Shown in pieces: positions 6,385 through 13,293 of a stretch of DNA of 16,719 nt. Below the pieces are notes generated by a model that saw only the letters and a list, made by a program, of their open reading frames with translations, was not told the origin of the DNA and searched no databases. The stretch is from assembly GCA_017964105.1 (NCBI GenBank), contig JAGCSP010000023.1:1-16719 (forward strand), written 5' to 3'. The DNA comes from Clostridia bacterium. Its GTDB lineage: Bacteria > Bacillota > Clostridia > Christensenellales > UBA1242. Numbering within the stretch: the stretch's first letter is position 1; each line of letters opens with the position of its first letter. Position numbers and translations under genes: made by a program.

Positions 6385-7176
6385 ATGGCACGAAGAATAT
6401 TAGTTACAAGTGGCAAAGGTGGAGTTGGCAAAACTACCATTTGTGTAAATCTTGGTAAGGCACTCACAAAACTTAATAAAAAAGTTTTGCTTATCGATTT
6501 AGATTTTGGACTAAACAACTTAGATGTTGTGATGGGTGTTGAAAATAAGATTGTGTATGATATTTTTGATATCATGGAGGGCAAATGTAGAGTGGAACAA
6601 GCCATAATTGAAGATTTTGCAAATGACAATTTGTTTATTTTGCCTACAAATCGCACTTATTGCCCTGTAATAAATAGTAAAGATATTAGTGAAATAGTAA
6701 ATTTGGTAGATGACAAATATGACTATATATTAATCGATTGCCCAGCAGGTATGGATGATGGGTTTGCAAGAGGTGTAAATATATGTAATGAAGCAATTGT
6801 TGTGGTTACGCCACATATTTCTAGTGTACGTGATGCCGATAAAATAATTGTTAAATTGGAAGAATTTGGAGTGAGCTTAACAGGTCTTGTAATAAATAGG
6901 GCAAGAGGTGACCTTATTTTGCAAGGCGATATGTTAGGAATAAATACAATAGTAGATTATCTTGCATTGCCACTTTATGGAATACTTCCAGAAGATGATG
7001 AAGTAGGTATTCAAATTTTGGTTGGTGGCAATTTAAATAAATTAAGCCAGTCATTTACTGCATACAAAATGCTAGCTAGGCGAATTGCGTATGGTGAAAG
7101 CGAAATATTTGATTGTACTGCAAGATATAAAGGTTTTATTGGTGGTATTAGACAAAAATTAAGAAAACATGTTTAA
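6385..7176 (+). CDS. minD: septum site-determining ATPase MinD
   Basis: A 263-residue deviant-Walker P-loop ATPase that cycles on and off the membrane to position division or polar proteins. The deviant Walker A is GKGGVGKTT (K11 signature Lys, K16 P-loop Lys). D38 and D40 lie in IDLDFGLNNLD, at the same positions as in E. coli MinD. Walker B is YILIDCPAG, around residues 115-123. The C-terminus (about 248-263, YKGFIGGIRQKLRKHV) is an amphipathic, basic membrane-targeting helix. The ATG at 6385 was chosen because GGAGG lies 5 nt upstream; a further ATG at 6367 would add six residues but has no ribosome binding site. minE follows after 13 nt. MinC, the usual FtsZ inhibitor and MinD partner, is not encoded nearby. 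Confidence 0.95.
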   Translation: MARRILVTSGKGGVGKTTICVNLGKALTKLNKKVLLIDLDFGLNNLDVVMGVENKIVYDIFDIMEGKCRVEQAIIEDFANDNLFILPTNRTYCPVINSKDISEIVNLVDDKYDYILIDCPAGMDDGFARGVNICNEAIVVVTPHISSVRDADKIIVKLEEFGVSLTGLVINRARGDLILQGDMLGINTIVDYLALPLYGILPEDDEVGIQILVGGNLNKLSQSFTAYKMLARRIAYGESEIFDCTARYKGFIGGIRQKLRKHV

Positions 7177-7189
7177 TGGAGAATAGTAA

Positions 7190-7435
7190 ATGAAAAATGA
7201 ATTGCAGATTGTAGGCGAAAGGCGATTAAAAAACGTACTTACAATAGATAAGAACAATAATCCAGATAAAATAAAAGGTGTAATTTTAAGCGAAATAATT
7301 AATGTGCTAAACAATTATATGAACGTTACGAAAGGCGATATTGATTTTGATGTGGCAATTAATGACAAGGGTGGCTATACACTTAAATTATTTGTTGATG
7401 TAAGGCATTTAAAACTAGCAAATCATATTTTATAA
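7190..7435 (+). CDS. minE: cell division topological specificity factor MinE
   Basis: An 81-residue protein with the two MinE regions. The N-terminal MinD-stimulating helix, with A/G-x-R-L spacing, reads GERRLKNVLTID (9-20). The C-terminal dimerisation domain, with the family ILxEIxxVxxxY pattern, reads ILSEIINVLNNY (32-43) and is followed by the beta strands GDIDFDVAI and GGYTLKLFVDV. E. coli MinE is 88 residues, so the length is normal. The ATG has a GGAG ribosome binding site just after the minD stop, so the two are translated together. With MinD this makes an oscillator or pattern-forming pair rather than the DivIVA-anchored MinCD of Bacillus. The 3' end of the gene contains the -35 element proposed for the downstream sporulation genes. 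Confidence 0.85.
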   Translation: MKNELQIVGERRLKNVLTIDKNNNPDKIKGVILSEIINVLNNYMNVTKGDIDFDVAINDKGGYTLKLFVDVRHLKLANHIL

Positions 7436-7451
7436 AAAATACTCATAGTAT
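7423..7451 (+). promoter_or_regulatory. sigma-E-like promoter of the spoIVFA-like/spoIVFB pair
   Basis: TCATATT (7423-7429) fits the sigma-E -35 consensus KMATATT completely. After 14 nt, CATAGTAT (7444-7451) matches the -10 CATACAMT at 6 of 8 positions. RNA would start at or next to the ATG at 7457, which has no Shine-Dalgarno. Sigma-E control of spoIVF is known in Bacillus subtilis. Confidence 0.55.
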
Positions 7452-7456
7452 TTACT

Positions 7457-8044
7457 ATGACTAACTTAAATCAAAGCGCGTATTCTCATAACGTAATAAA
7501 TGTTAATAAACACAAAATTAACATTCTCAAATTTAAAATATCCATTTTAATATTTTCAATAATTATTTTGTCTTGTGCTTATCTAAAAGTTTATAATTTG
7601 GAATTTTACAACTATGCCATTAAAGTGATGGCTCCTACACAAGAATTATATAGCGAAAGTGGTAATGTGGTTTTTGCATCACTTAGCAAAGAATTGAAAA
7701 TTGTTTTGCCAATTAAATGTGATCATTTTGAAGTGATTGACAATTCAATAATTATGAATGGTGTTGATAATGTGATGGTATTGAGTCCAGAAACGGGCAT
7801 AGTAAAAGAAGTGGGAAAACTCAACCATGGTGGTAAATATATAAAGATTGAATTTACAAATGGTATTTCTTGCAGTATTGAAAATTTAGTTGTTGTTGGC
7901 GTAAAACGAGGTGATATTGTCAAAAAAGGTATAGAAATTGCAACGATTGAGCCAAATAGCGAAGTTGTTATGAAAATATTTAGCAGCAGTGGCACTATAC
8001 ATAATTTGCAGGTTATTAAAAATATTGTACAATGGACAGATTAG
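7457..8044 (+). CDS. SpoIVFA-like membrane protein with degenerate LytM/M23 domain
   Basis: A 195-residue protein with one membrane helix (about 26-43) after a polar cytoplasmic N-terminus and a beta-rich C-terminal domain (about 105-190). The segment VLSPETGIVKEVGKLNHGGKYIKIEF, then GVKRGDIVKKGIEIATIEP, follows the M23/LytM-like fold of SpoIVFA and SpoIIQ. The H and D metal ligands of active M23 peptidases are missing. In Bacillus, SpoIVFA anchors and inhibits the SpoIVFB protease in the outer forespore membrane until engulfment is complete. The position immediately before spoIVFB, with a 13-nt overlap (8032-8044), supports that role. The ATG lacks a ribosome binding site and sits 5 nt after a sigma-E-like -10, so the mRNA may be leaderless. 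SpoIVFA identity rests on context plus domain type; overall similarity is weak. Confidence 0.65.
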   Translation: MTNLNQSAYSHNVINVNKHKINILKFKISILIFSIIILSCAYLKVYNLEFYNYAIKVMAPTQELYSESGNVVFASLSKELKIVLPIKCDHFEVIDNSIIMNGVDNVMVLSPETGIVKEVGKLNHGGKYIKIEFTNGISCSIENLVVVGVKRGDIVKKGIEIATIEPNSEVVMKIFSSSGTIHNLQVIKNIVQWTD

Positions 8045-8832
8045 AAATTAAGCTTCATCCACTATTTTTATTATTTAGTTTTTTGCTTATTTATTTTGGT
8101 AATGCATTAGTATTTTTTAATTATTTTGTGGCCCTTATTATTCATGAATATAGTCATTACTTTGTTGCTACAAAGCTTGGATATGATTACAACCATATAG
8201 TGTTTATGCCGTATGGATTGATGCTAAGTGGAAAACATCAAGTGCTTGCACCAAACGATGAATTAAAAGTTGCACTTGCAGGCCCTTTGTGTAACTTGTT
8301 TATTATGGTGTTGTTGCTAGCATTGTGGTGGTGTTATCCTGTTACTTACAATTACACGTACATATTTGCTATGTGTAATTTAACTATTGCACTTACAAAT
8401 CTTATTCCACTATTTCCACTAGATGGTGGTAGGGCACTAGTTGCATTTATGGGTAAAAAAATTAGTAAGTACAAAATGATTAAATACATGAAAATATTTT
8501 CTGTAATTGTTTGTGGTGTATTTATTGCCTTATTTCTAAAATCATTAGTTGTAAAAGTTAATTTTACATATTTTACAATAGCTATGTTTTTATTGTCTAG
8601 CACCATTTCAAATAATAACGAAGTATATTTAGATAAGGTGAGCTTCAAAAAGGTAAATAAAGTTGTACCAATCAAATCATATGTAGTTTCTTGTGACACA
8701 AACATTTATCAGCTTGTAAAATATATCAATGTGAATACATATTGTGTATTTTATTTTACTGATGGTAATAAAATTGTTAGTAAACTTAGTGAAAGTCAAT
8801 TATTAGATATGATAGGTAGAACAACTAGTTAG
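8032..8832 (+). CDS. spoIVFB: SpoIVFB site-2-type intramembrane metalloprotease
   Basis: A 266-residue M50-family protease. The zinc site HEYSH (H38, E39, H42) lies in the second hydrophobic segment. The conserved LAGPLCN loop is at 82-88, and the third zinc ligand is D131 in LFPLDGGR (127-134). About five or six membrane segments span residues 10-190. The tail (about 205-266) resembles part of a CBS domain, as in Bacillus SpoIVFB, but is shorter. The known role is cleavage of pro-sigma-K in the mother cell. The gene overlaps the SpoIVFA-like gene by 13 nt and has no separate ribosome binding site, which suggests translational coupling. Its TAG stop (8830-8832) lies inside the right arm of the terminator hairpin. 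Confidence 0.92.
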   Translation: MDRLEIKLHPLFLLFSFLLIYFGNALVFFNYFVALIIHEYSHYFVATKLGYDYNHIVFMPYGLMLSGKHQVLAPNDELKVALAGPLCNLFIMVLLLALWWCYPVTYNYTYIFAMCNLTIALTNLIPLFPLDGGRALVAFMGKKISKYKMIKYMKIFSVIVCGVFIALFLKSLVVKVNFTYFTIAMFLLSSTISNNNEVYLDKVSFKKVNKVVPIKSYVVSCDTNIYQLVKYINVNTYCVFYFTDGNKIVSKLSESQLLDMIGRTTS

Positions 8833-8846
8833 TTGTTCTATTTTTT
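8817..8846 (+). terminator. intrinsic terminator overlapping the end of spoIVFB
   Basis: TAGAACAACTA (8817-8827) and TAGTTGTTCTA (8830-8840) form a perfect 11-bp repeat with 2 nt between, in practice a 10-bp stem with a 4-nt loop. TTTTTT follows. The last codons and the stop of spoIVFB are part of the hairpin. Confidence 0.88.
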
Positions 8847-8848
8847 GT

Positions 8849-8876
8849 TTGATAATATTATTTACTATGCTACAAT
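8849..8876 (+). promoter_or_regulatory. extended -10 sigma-A promoter of comEC, adjacent to the start codon
   Basis: TTGATA (8849-8854), 16 nt, then TACAAT (8871-8876) preceded by TGC. Only 6 nt separate the -10 from the ATG at 8883, so transcription should begin at about the start codon. No Shine-Dalgarno is present. Confidence 0.65.
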
Positions 8877-8882
8877 GAGAAT

Positions 8883-11033
8883 ATGAATAACAAAAGAATA
8901 ATAAATGTGAGAATACTTTTTGTTGCACTAATAGGAATTGTTAGTGGTATTTTGTGTGGATATCTTACAATTAAATGTATCAATTTGCATTACTTTAGTT
9001 TGTATCTTATTCCTTTCACTATTTTACTAGCATTCTCACTTTGTTTTTTACTTTTAAAATTTTTTAAGTCAGATAATAAGTATATAAAAGTTATCAATAA
9101 ACATTTTGTGGCAACATGTGCATTTGTGTTATTGTTTGTAGTGGGTTTTGGCTTTACTAGTATCAAACTTGTAAATTATACAAAGTTAAATAATTATGAT
9201 GGCACTTACAATATAACTCTTACTGCGCAAAAGGTACGAGCATATGAAAATTATGCAACTGTTAGTGCATCTAAGTTTTATATTGATAACGCAAAAGTTA
9301 ATCAAAGCATTAGTGTTAGAGTATATTATGATGAAAATACTTCATTTAGTATAAAAGATGGCGATGTGTTATCTTTTGATGGCAGTGTAAAATTACAGCC
9401 ACTATTTGATAGTACATCTAATTTAGTGGATTACTTGTATGGCAGAATATATTCCACTCAAATAAATTTATCTAACATTTCCAAATTGGATTCCAAGATA
9501 TATGTTGATGATGCAGTAAGAAATAGGGTTTATAGTGTATTGCAAGACAATATGAGTGAAGATAATGCAGGTATTGCGTATGCAATGCTTTTTGGAGATA
9601 AAGAACATTTGGATTCTCAAAGTATGCAAATGTTTAGCTATGCAGGTGTTGCACACATATTGGCGGTATCTGGATTGCATGTAACTATGCTTGCAGGTAT
9701 TATTGCTTGGATATTAAAGAGAATCAAAGTAAAGAGAGTGGTAAACTTAATTGTTGTCAGTGTATTTTTACTAATCTACTGCTACTTATGTGGCTTTGCA
9801 CCAAGTGTGGTAAGAGCAAGCATTATGTCAGTAATTATGTTAATTGCATATGTCACAGGCAAAGAATATGATATGCTCAGTTCCTTATCTTTGGCGGCAA
9901 TAATTACACTACTTGTTAATCCATTAAATTTATTTGCAACTGGTTTTCAACTATCATATTTATGTTTATTGAGTATAATTACACTATCAAACAGCATTTC
10001 AAGAATGCTTAGCAAATTAAAGTTGCCTAAACTAATTTGCAATACAATTGCCATTAGCACATGTATCAATTTGGTTATATTACCAATTAGCGCTAACACT
10101 TTTGACAAAGTATCTTTAATTGGAATGCTTACAAATGTGTTTGTATTGCCACTATTTAGTGTGGCATTCCCATTATTATTTGCGTGCGTATTTATTTCAA
10201 GCATATTTAGTTTTATGGGGTTTATGTTATTTGTTCCAAATGTGATGCTTCATTTCATAAAACTCATTGCAAATTTCTTTGCTAATTTGAATGTATTAAA
10301 CTTCAATTTTTACCATATAAGTTATGTTGTTTTAATTTGCATAATTTTGATACTTTTAACAATTAAGTATTTAATGGTGAAGCGCCTACATAAAGGAATT
10401 ATTTGTGGCATGCTTGCCCTATTAATGGTTGTAAGTTTTAGTGTTAGTATGATATCAAATAGCTACGACAACGTTTTTGCATTGTCGTATCAATACAAAT
10501 CAAATAGTGCCGTAATTACAATTGAAGGTAAAAATTGTTTGATTGGCACACAAAATAATTATATTTCAACCATGCTAAAAGAGTTGAAAATAAGAAAAAT
10601 TGACTATATAATAGGTTATGATGTTACATCTAATAACTTAGATGTAATAGATGCAATGTGCAAGGATTATAATGTAGATAAAGTATTTGTCCCAAGTATA
10701 TATGCATCAGTAAAACCAAATTATGTAACATCTGACACATTTAACCTAGGTAGTTATCATTTTGAGTATCAATATAATTCCTATGATAAATGTGTTGGGC
10801 TAAAAATTGAACATAGTGGTAAAGTTATTGTGTTTGCTAATTCAAATAATTCCACACAAGATTGTGTGGTGTTAATCAATAACTTAATGCATGTTGACTA
10901 CCTTATTGCAAATAAATTATCAGTAAGTAGTGGACTACTAGACGACGTAGAAAATGTTATTTTGTATAACGGCAGTGCTGGTTATAATTATTTAGATTTA
11001 TTTAATGTGCAAAAATATGAATTAAGGGTGTAA
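8883..11033 (+). CDS. comEC: ComEC/Rec2-family DNA uptake channel protein
   Basis: A 716-residue polytopic membrane protein. The order is two or three N-terminal hydrophobic segments (about 10-95), an OB-fold-like soluble region (about 100-190), the competence channel domain (about 225-510) and a C-terminal metallo-beta-lactamase-like region (about 530-716). The signature MLFGDKEHLD...YAGVAHILAVSGLHV is at about 236-268, followed by the GFAPSVVRAS and FQLSYLCLLSI motifs. ComEC transports single-stranded DNA across the membrane in transformable bacteria, but it is also widespread in species with no known competence. The C-terminal domain lacks the H-x-H-x-D-H metal motif: where it is expected the sequence reads IDYIIGYDVTSNN, so nuclease activity is unlikely. 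holA starts 1 nt after the stop. The ATG appears to be leaderless. Confidence 0.92.
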   Translation: MNNKRIINVRILFVALIGIVSGILCGYLTIKCINLHYFSLYLIPFTILLAFSLCFLLLKFFKSDNKYIKVINKHFVATCAFVLLFVVGFGFTSIKLVNYTKLNNYDGTYNITLTAQKVRAYENYATVSASKFYIDNAKVNQSISVRVYYDENTSFSIKDGDVLSFDGSVKLQPLFDSTSNLVDYLYGRIYSTQINLSNISKLDSKIYVDDAVRNRVYSVLQDNMSEDNAGIAYAMLFGDKEHLDSQSMQMFSYAGVAHILAVSGLHVTMLAGIIAWILKRIKVKRVVNLIVVSVFLLIYCYLCGFAPSVVRASIMSVIMLIAYVTGKEYDMLSSLSLAAIITLLVNPLNLFATGFQLSYLCLLSIITLSNSISRMLSKLKLPKLICNTIAISTCINLVILPISANTFDKVSLIGMLTNVFVLPLFSVAFPLLFACVFISSIFSFMGFMLFVPNVMLHFIKLIANFFANLNVLNFNFYHISYVVLICIILILLTIKYLMVKRLHKGIICGMLALLMVVSFSVSMISNSYDNVFALSYQYKSNSAVITIEGKNCLIGTQNNYISTMLKELKIRKIDYIIGYDVTSNNLDVIDAMCKDYNVDKVFVPSIYASVKPNYVTSDTFNLGSYHFEYQYNSYDKCVGLKIEHSGKVIVFANSNNSTQDCVVLINNLMHVDYLIANKLSVSSGLLDDVENVILYNGSAGYNYLDLFNVQKYELRV

Positions 11034-11034
11034 A

Positions 11035-12003
11035 ATGAATTTTACTGACTTAAAGAAAAACTTAAAAAATGAAGTGAAAAACAATTATCTTCTTATCGGT
11101 GAAGATCTATTTTTACTATCCCGCGCATATGGTTTGATTTTGGATAGTGCTAATCTTGCCATGCCAGATTTTAATTTGCAAGTATTTGCCGGGGATGATA
11201 TTGATATTTCAGCTTGTGTCCAAGCATGCAATATGTTGCCAATGATGGATGAAAGGCGAGTGGTGTATGTGAATGCAAGCATTAAATGTAACGTTACTAA
11301 TGTAAATGCATTAAAAGGTTATTTGCAAAACCCAAATCCAACAACTATATTTATTGTGAATGCAGGTGAAAATACAAAAGAATTTGAGCCATATAAATCG
11401 CAATTTGAAATTGTTGATTGCAACAAAATTACCGAGAATGTTGTAAATACATTTGTGGTAAGCGAATTAAATAAATATGGCAAAACAATTTCCACAAGTG
11501 CACTAAAACTATTGTTTGGCTACACAAATGGTGATATGTCGCGTATTGATAATGAAATTGTTAAACTTGTAAGTTACGTTGGTGACAACATTAATGTTAC
11601 AGAAAATGATGTAAAAGAGATTGTAACAAAAAGCGTAGATTTCCAAATATACGAGCTCACAGAAGCATTGGCAAAGAAAAATAGCATAAAGGTGTATGAA
11701 ATATTAGATGTATTAAAAGCCAAAAAGGATAGTTATCGAACTTTAATTTCGCTAATATACAATCATTTTAGACGTCTTTTTCATGTGTCTATTAGTAAAT
11801 CTAATAGGTCGGAGTTGTCATCACTACTTGGTGTAAAAGAATTTGCTGTGTCAAAACTAAGCGAACAAGCAAAATTGTTTGGTGCTAAAAAGTTAAAAGA
11901 AATAAATGATATTTGTATGCAACTAGATTTTGAAGTAAAGCAAAGTGCAACAGGTGTGGATACAGCAATCGAATTTTTGGTACTTACTATACTAAATATT
12001 TAG
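11035..12003 (+). CDS. holA: DNA polymerase III subunit delta
   Basis: A 322-residue clamp-loader subunit that opens the beta sliding clamp. The N-terminal region (about 15-130) has the delta pattern NNYLLIGEDLFLL, then a loop around the NMLPMMDERRVVYV stretch (62-75). The AAA+ lid region around FGYTNGDMSRIDNEIVKLVSY (161-181) and the helical collar domain (about 205-322) follow. As usual for delta, no functional Walker A is seen. The length is normal (about 320-345). The gene is coupled to comEC: AGGGTG at the comEC end serves as ribosome binding site, and the ATG is 1 nt after its TAA. The comEC-holA pairing is common in Bacillota. The TAG stop forms part of the next gene's AGGAGA ribosome binding site. 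Confidence 0.9.
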   Translation: MNFTDLKKNLKNEVKNNYLLIGEDLFLLSRAYGLILDSANLAMPDFNLQVFAGDDIDISACVQACNMLPMMDERRVVYVNASIKCNVTNVNALKGYLQNPNPTTIFIVNAGENTKEFEPYKSQFEIVDCNKITENVVNTFVVSELNKYGKTISTSALKLLFGYTNGDMSRIDNEIVKLVSYVGDNINVTENDVKEIVTKSVDFQIYELTEALAKKNSIKVYEILDVLKAKKDSYRTLISLIYNHFRRLFHVSISKSNRSELSSLLGVKEFAVSKLSEQAKLFGAKKLKEINDICMQLDFEVKQSATGVDTAIEFLVLTILNI

Positions 12004-12013
12004 GAGACTATTT

Positions 12014-12301
12014 ATGGCATCTTCAATAGAATTTAGGGATTTTATATTAGACCAACTAAGTAAATTAAAATACATAACTTGCAAGCAAATGATGGGTGAA
12101 TATTTGCTATACCTAAATGGTAAATTGTTTGGTGGAATTTATGATAATAGGTTACTAATCAAGATGACAAAATCAAACAAAAAATATAATTTACGCGCTG
12201 AAATTCCTTATGAAAAAGCAAAACCCATGTATTTGGTGGATAATGTAGATGACATTGATTACTTGGATAAAATTGTAATTGATACTTGCATTGATTTATA
12301 A
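12014..12301 (+). CDS. TfoX N-terminal-domain protein
   Basis: A 95-residue single-domain protein. Strong family features are MASSIEFRDFILDQL (1-15), the KQMMGEYLLYLNGKLFGGIYDNRLLIK core (24-50) and the SNKKY...EIPYEKAKPMYLVDNVDD stretch to about 80. It corresponds only to the N-terminal domain of TfoX/Sxy; the C-terminal helical domain of the gamma-proteobacterial competence regulator is absent. Stand-alone versions are common in Bacillota and their function is unsettled. The ATG follows AGGAGA by 8 nt and lies 10 nt after holA, so it is the last gene of the comEC-holA operon. A competence role suggested by neighbourhood to comEC is only speculative. Confidence 0.85.
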   Translation: MASSIEFRDFILDQLSKLKYITCKQMMGEYLLYLNGKLFGGIYDNRLLIKMTKSNKKYNLRAEIPYEKAKPMYLVDNVDDIDYLDKIVIDTCIDL

Positions 12302-12328
12302 AAAAGACCTGAATTTTCAGGTCTTTTT
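12301..12328. terminator. bidirectional intrinsic terminator between the TfoX-domain gene and nrdR
   Basis: AAAAAGACCTGAA (12301-12313) and TTCAGGTCTTTTT (12316-12328) are a perfect inverted repeat with A- and T-tracts on both sides. It can serve the plus-strand operon and the converging nrdR transcript, whose stop is at 12340. Confidence 0.9.
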
Positions 12329-12339
12329 GTTTTATTGTA

Positions 12340-12804
12340 CTATTCATTTTTTAGCATTTTTTCAAAGTCATTTATAAAGTTTACAAAGTGTGTAACGTCA
12401 GTAAACTTTCTATAAACTGATGCAAAGCGAATGTATGATATTTCATCTATGGCTTTTAGTTTTGCCATCACAAGCTCACCAATTTCACTAGATTTCACTT
12501 CTTTATCTAAGTTTCCGGACACTTGTTTTTCAATGTCATCAACAATTTTATCTATTTGTACCATGGTTACAGGACGCTTTTCGCAAGATTTAATAATGCC
12601 TTGCTTTATTTTGTTTGCATCAAATGGTTGTCTTGTGCCATCATTTTTGACAACTAAAATTGGTGTAGTTTCAATTGTTTCGTATGTTGTAAAGCGTTTA
12701 TGACATTTTAAGCATTCACGTCTGCGCCTAATAGAGTTATTTTCTATGCTGTCTCTGCTATCTAATACTTTATTTTCTTCTGAACCACAAAATATACATT
12801 TCAT
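12340..12804 (-). CDS. nrdR: transcriptional repressor NrdR
   Basis: A 154-residue regulator of ribonucleotide reductase genes. The N-terminal zinc ribbon uses C3-x2-C6 and C32-x2-C35 (CIFC and CLKC). The RRRRECLKCHKRFTTYE block (26-42) is the family hallmark. An ATP-cone domain follows (about 49-139), which senses dATP/ATP. The length is typical (about 150-160). The ATG follows a GAGGTAG ribosome binding site. It has its own promoter but lies 63 nt downstream of the ylmC-like gene, an association common in Clostridia. I did not find a convincing pair of NrdR boxes in its own upstream region. Confidence 0.96.
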   Translation of the reverse strand: MKCIFCGSEENKVLDSRDSIENNSIRRRRECLKCHKRFTTYETIETTPILVVKNDGTRQPFDANKIKQGIIKSCEKRPVTMVQIDKIVDDIEKQVSGNLDKEVKSSEIGELVMAKLKAIDEISYIRFASVYRKFTDVTHFVNFINDFEKMLKNE

Positions 12805-12826
12805 AATATAAGCTACCTCAATATGA

Positions 12827-12855
12827 AGTATATATTATTTTAATTTGTTTGTAAA
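12827..12855 (-). promoter_or_regulatory. sigma-A promoter of nrdR
   Basis: On the minus strand, TTTACA (12855-12850), 17 nt, then TATACT (12832-12827). Each hexamer matches its consensus at 5 of 6 positions. It lies between the ylmC-like stop and the nrdR start. Confidence 0.65.
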
Positions 12856-12867
12856 ACTAATTTAATA

Positions 12868-13191
12868 TTATTGTGCATTTGGCGAATCCATTATGTTTGT
12901 AGGTGGTAGCTGTGCAGGTGGTGGAGAGGCATCTTTATTGTTTAGTATTCCAATAGGTGTTAATTCTACAAGTATTACATCTTTGCCAATTTTCCTAATT
13001 CTGTTGTATGGAATAAAAATATCGTTGTTGCTTTTAAATAAATTTAGAAACGAGCGTTCCCCAGGAACAACAATTCCAGTTACCCTTGCGCATGACGTGT
13101 CAAACACAAGGTCAACAATATTGCCAAGTCTTTTGCCGTCGCAGACATTTACGACTTCCTTTATTCTAAGTTCGCAAAAAGAAATTTCCAT
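12868..13191 (-). CDS. YlmC/YmxH-family PRC-barrel sporulation protein
   Basis: A 107-residue protein when started at the ATG at 13191-13189. Family features are SFCELRIKEVVNVCDGKRLGNIVDLVFD (4-31), the GIVVPGE turn at about 38-44, and IFIPYNRIRKIGKDVILVEL at 58-77, a PRC-barrel fold. Members are usually 80-95 residues. This one adds a C-terminal tail of about 25 residues rich in Pro (SPPPAQLPPT). The family is tied to sporulation by distribution, but its molecular role is unknown. A TTG at 13218 would add nine residues, but it would lie upstream of the predicted sigma-E-like -10, and neither start has a Shine-Dalgarno. I prefer the ATG, which aligns with the family start. Confidence 0.82.
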   Translation of the reverse strand: MEISFCELRIKEVVNVCDGKRLGNIVDLVFDTSCARVTGIVVPGERSFLNLFKSNNDIFIPYNRIRKIGKDVILVELTPIGILNNKDASPPPAQLPPTNIMDSPNAQ

Positions 13192-13196
13192 ATTAA

Positions 13197-13225
13197 AGTA
13201 TATGATATTATTTTGCAAAAGATTA
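13197..13225 (-). promoter_or_regulatory. sigma-E-like promoter of the ylmC-like gene
   Basis: On the minus strand, TAATCTT (13225-13219) fits KMATATT at 6 of 7 positions. After 14 nt, CATATACT (13204-13197) fits CATACAMT at 7 of 8. Five nt (TTAAT) separate it from the ATG, the same spacing as at the spoIVFA-like gene, which implies a leaderless transcript. Confidence 0.55.
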
Positions 13226-13227
13226 CA

Positions 13228-13257
13228 AAATATTACATTTTTTGCAACGCATAATTT
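13228..13257 (+). promoter_or_regulatory. possible sigma-E-like promoter of the 13294 membrane-protein gene
   Basis: AAATATT (13228-13234, 6 of 7 to KMATATT), 15 nt, then CATAATTT (13250-13257, 5 of 8 to CATACAMT). It is divergent from, and nearly abuts, the ylmC-like promoter. The match is weaker than the other two, and no good sigma-A alternative was found. Confidence 0.3.
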
Positions 13258-13293
13258 TATGTGTTTTATTTAAAATAAGTATGGAGAAAAATT

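Noticed and set aside
7443..7460. Hairpin TCATAGT/ACTATGA enclosing the start codon of the spoIVFA-like gene
   Set aside because: If the sigma-E-like promoter is right, the left arm is the -10 element and is not in the RNA, so the dyad is probably incidental.
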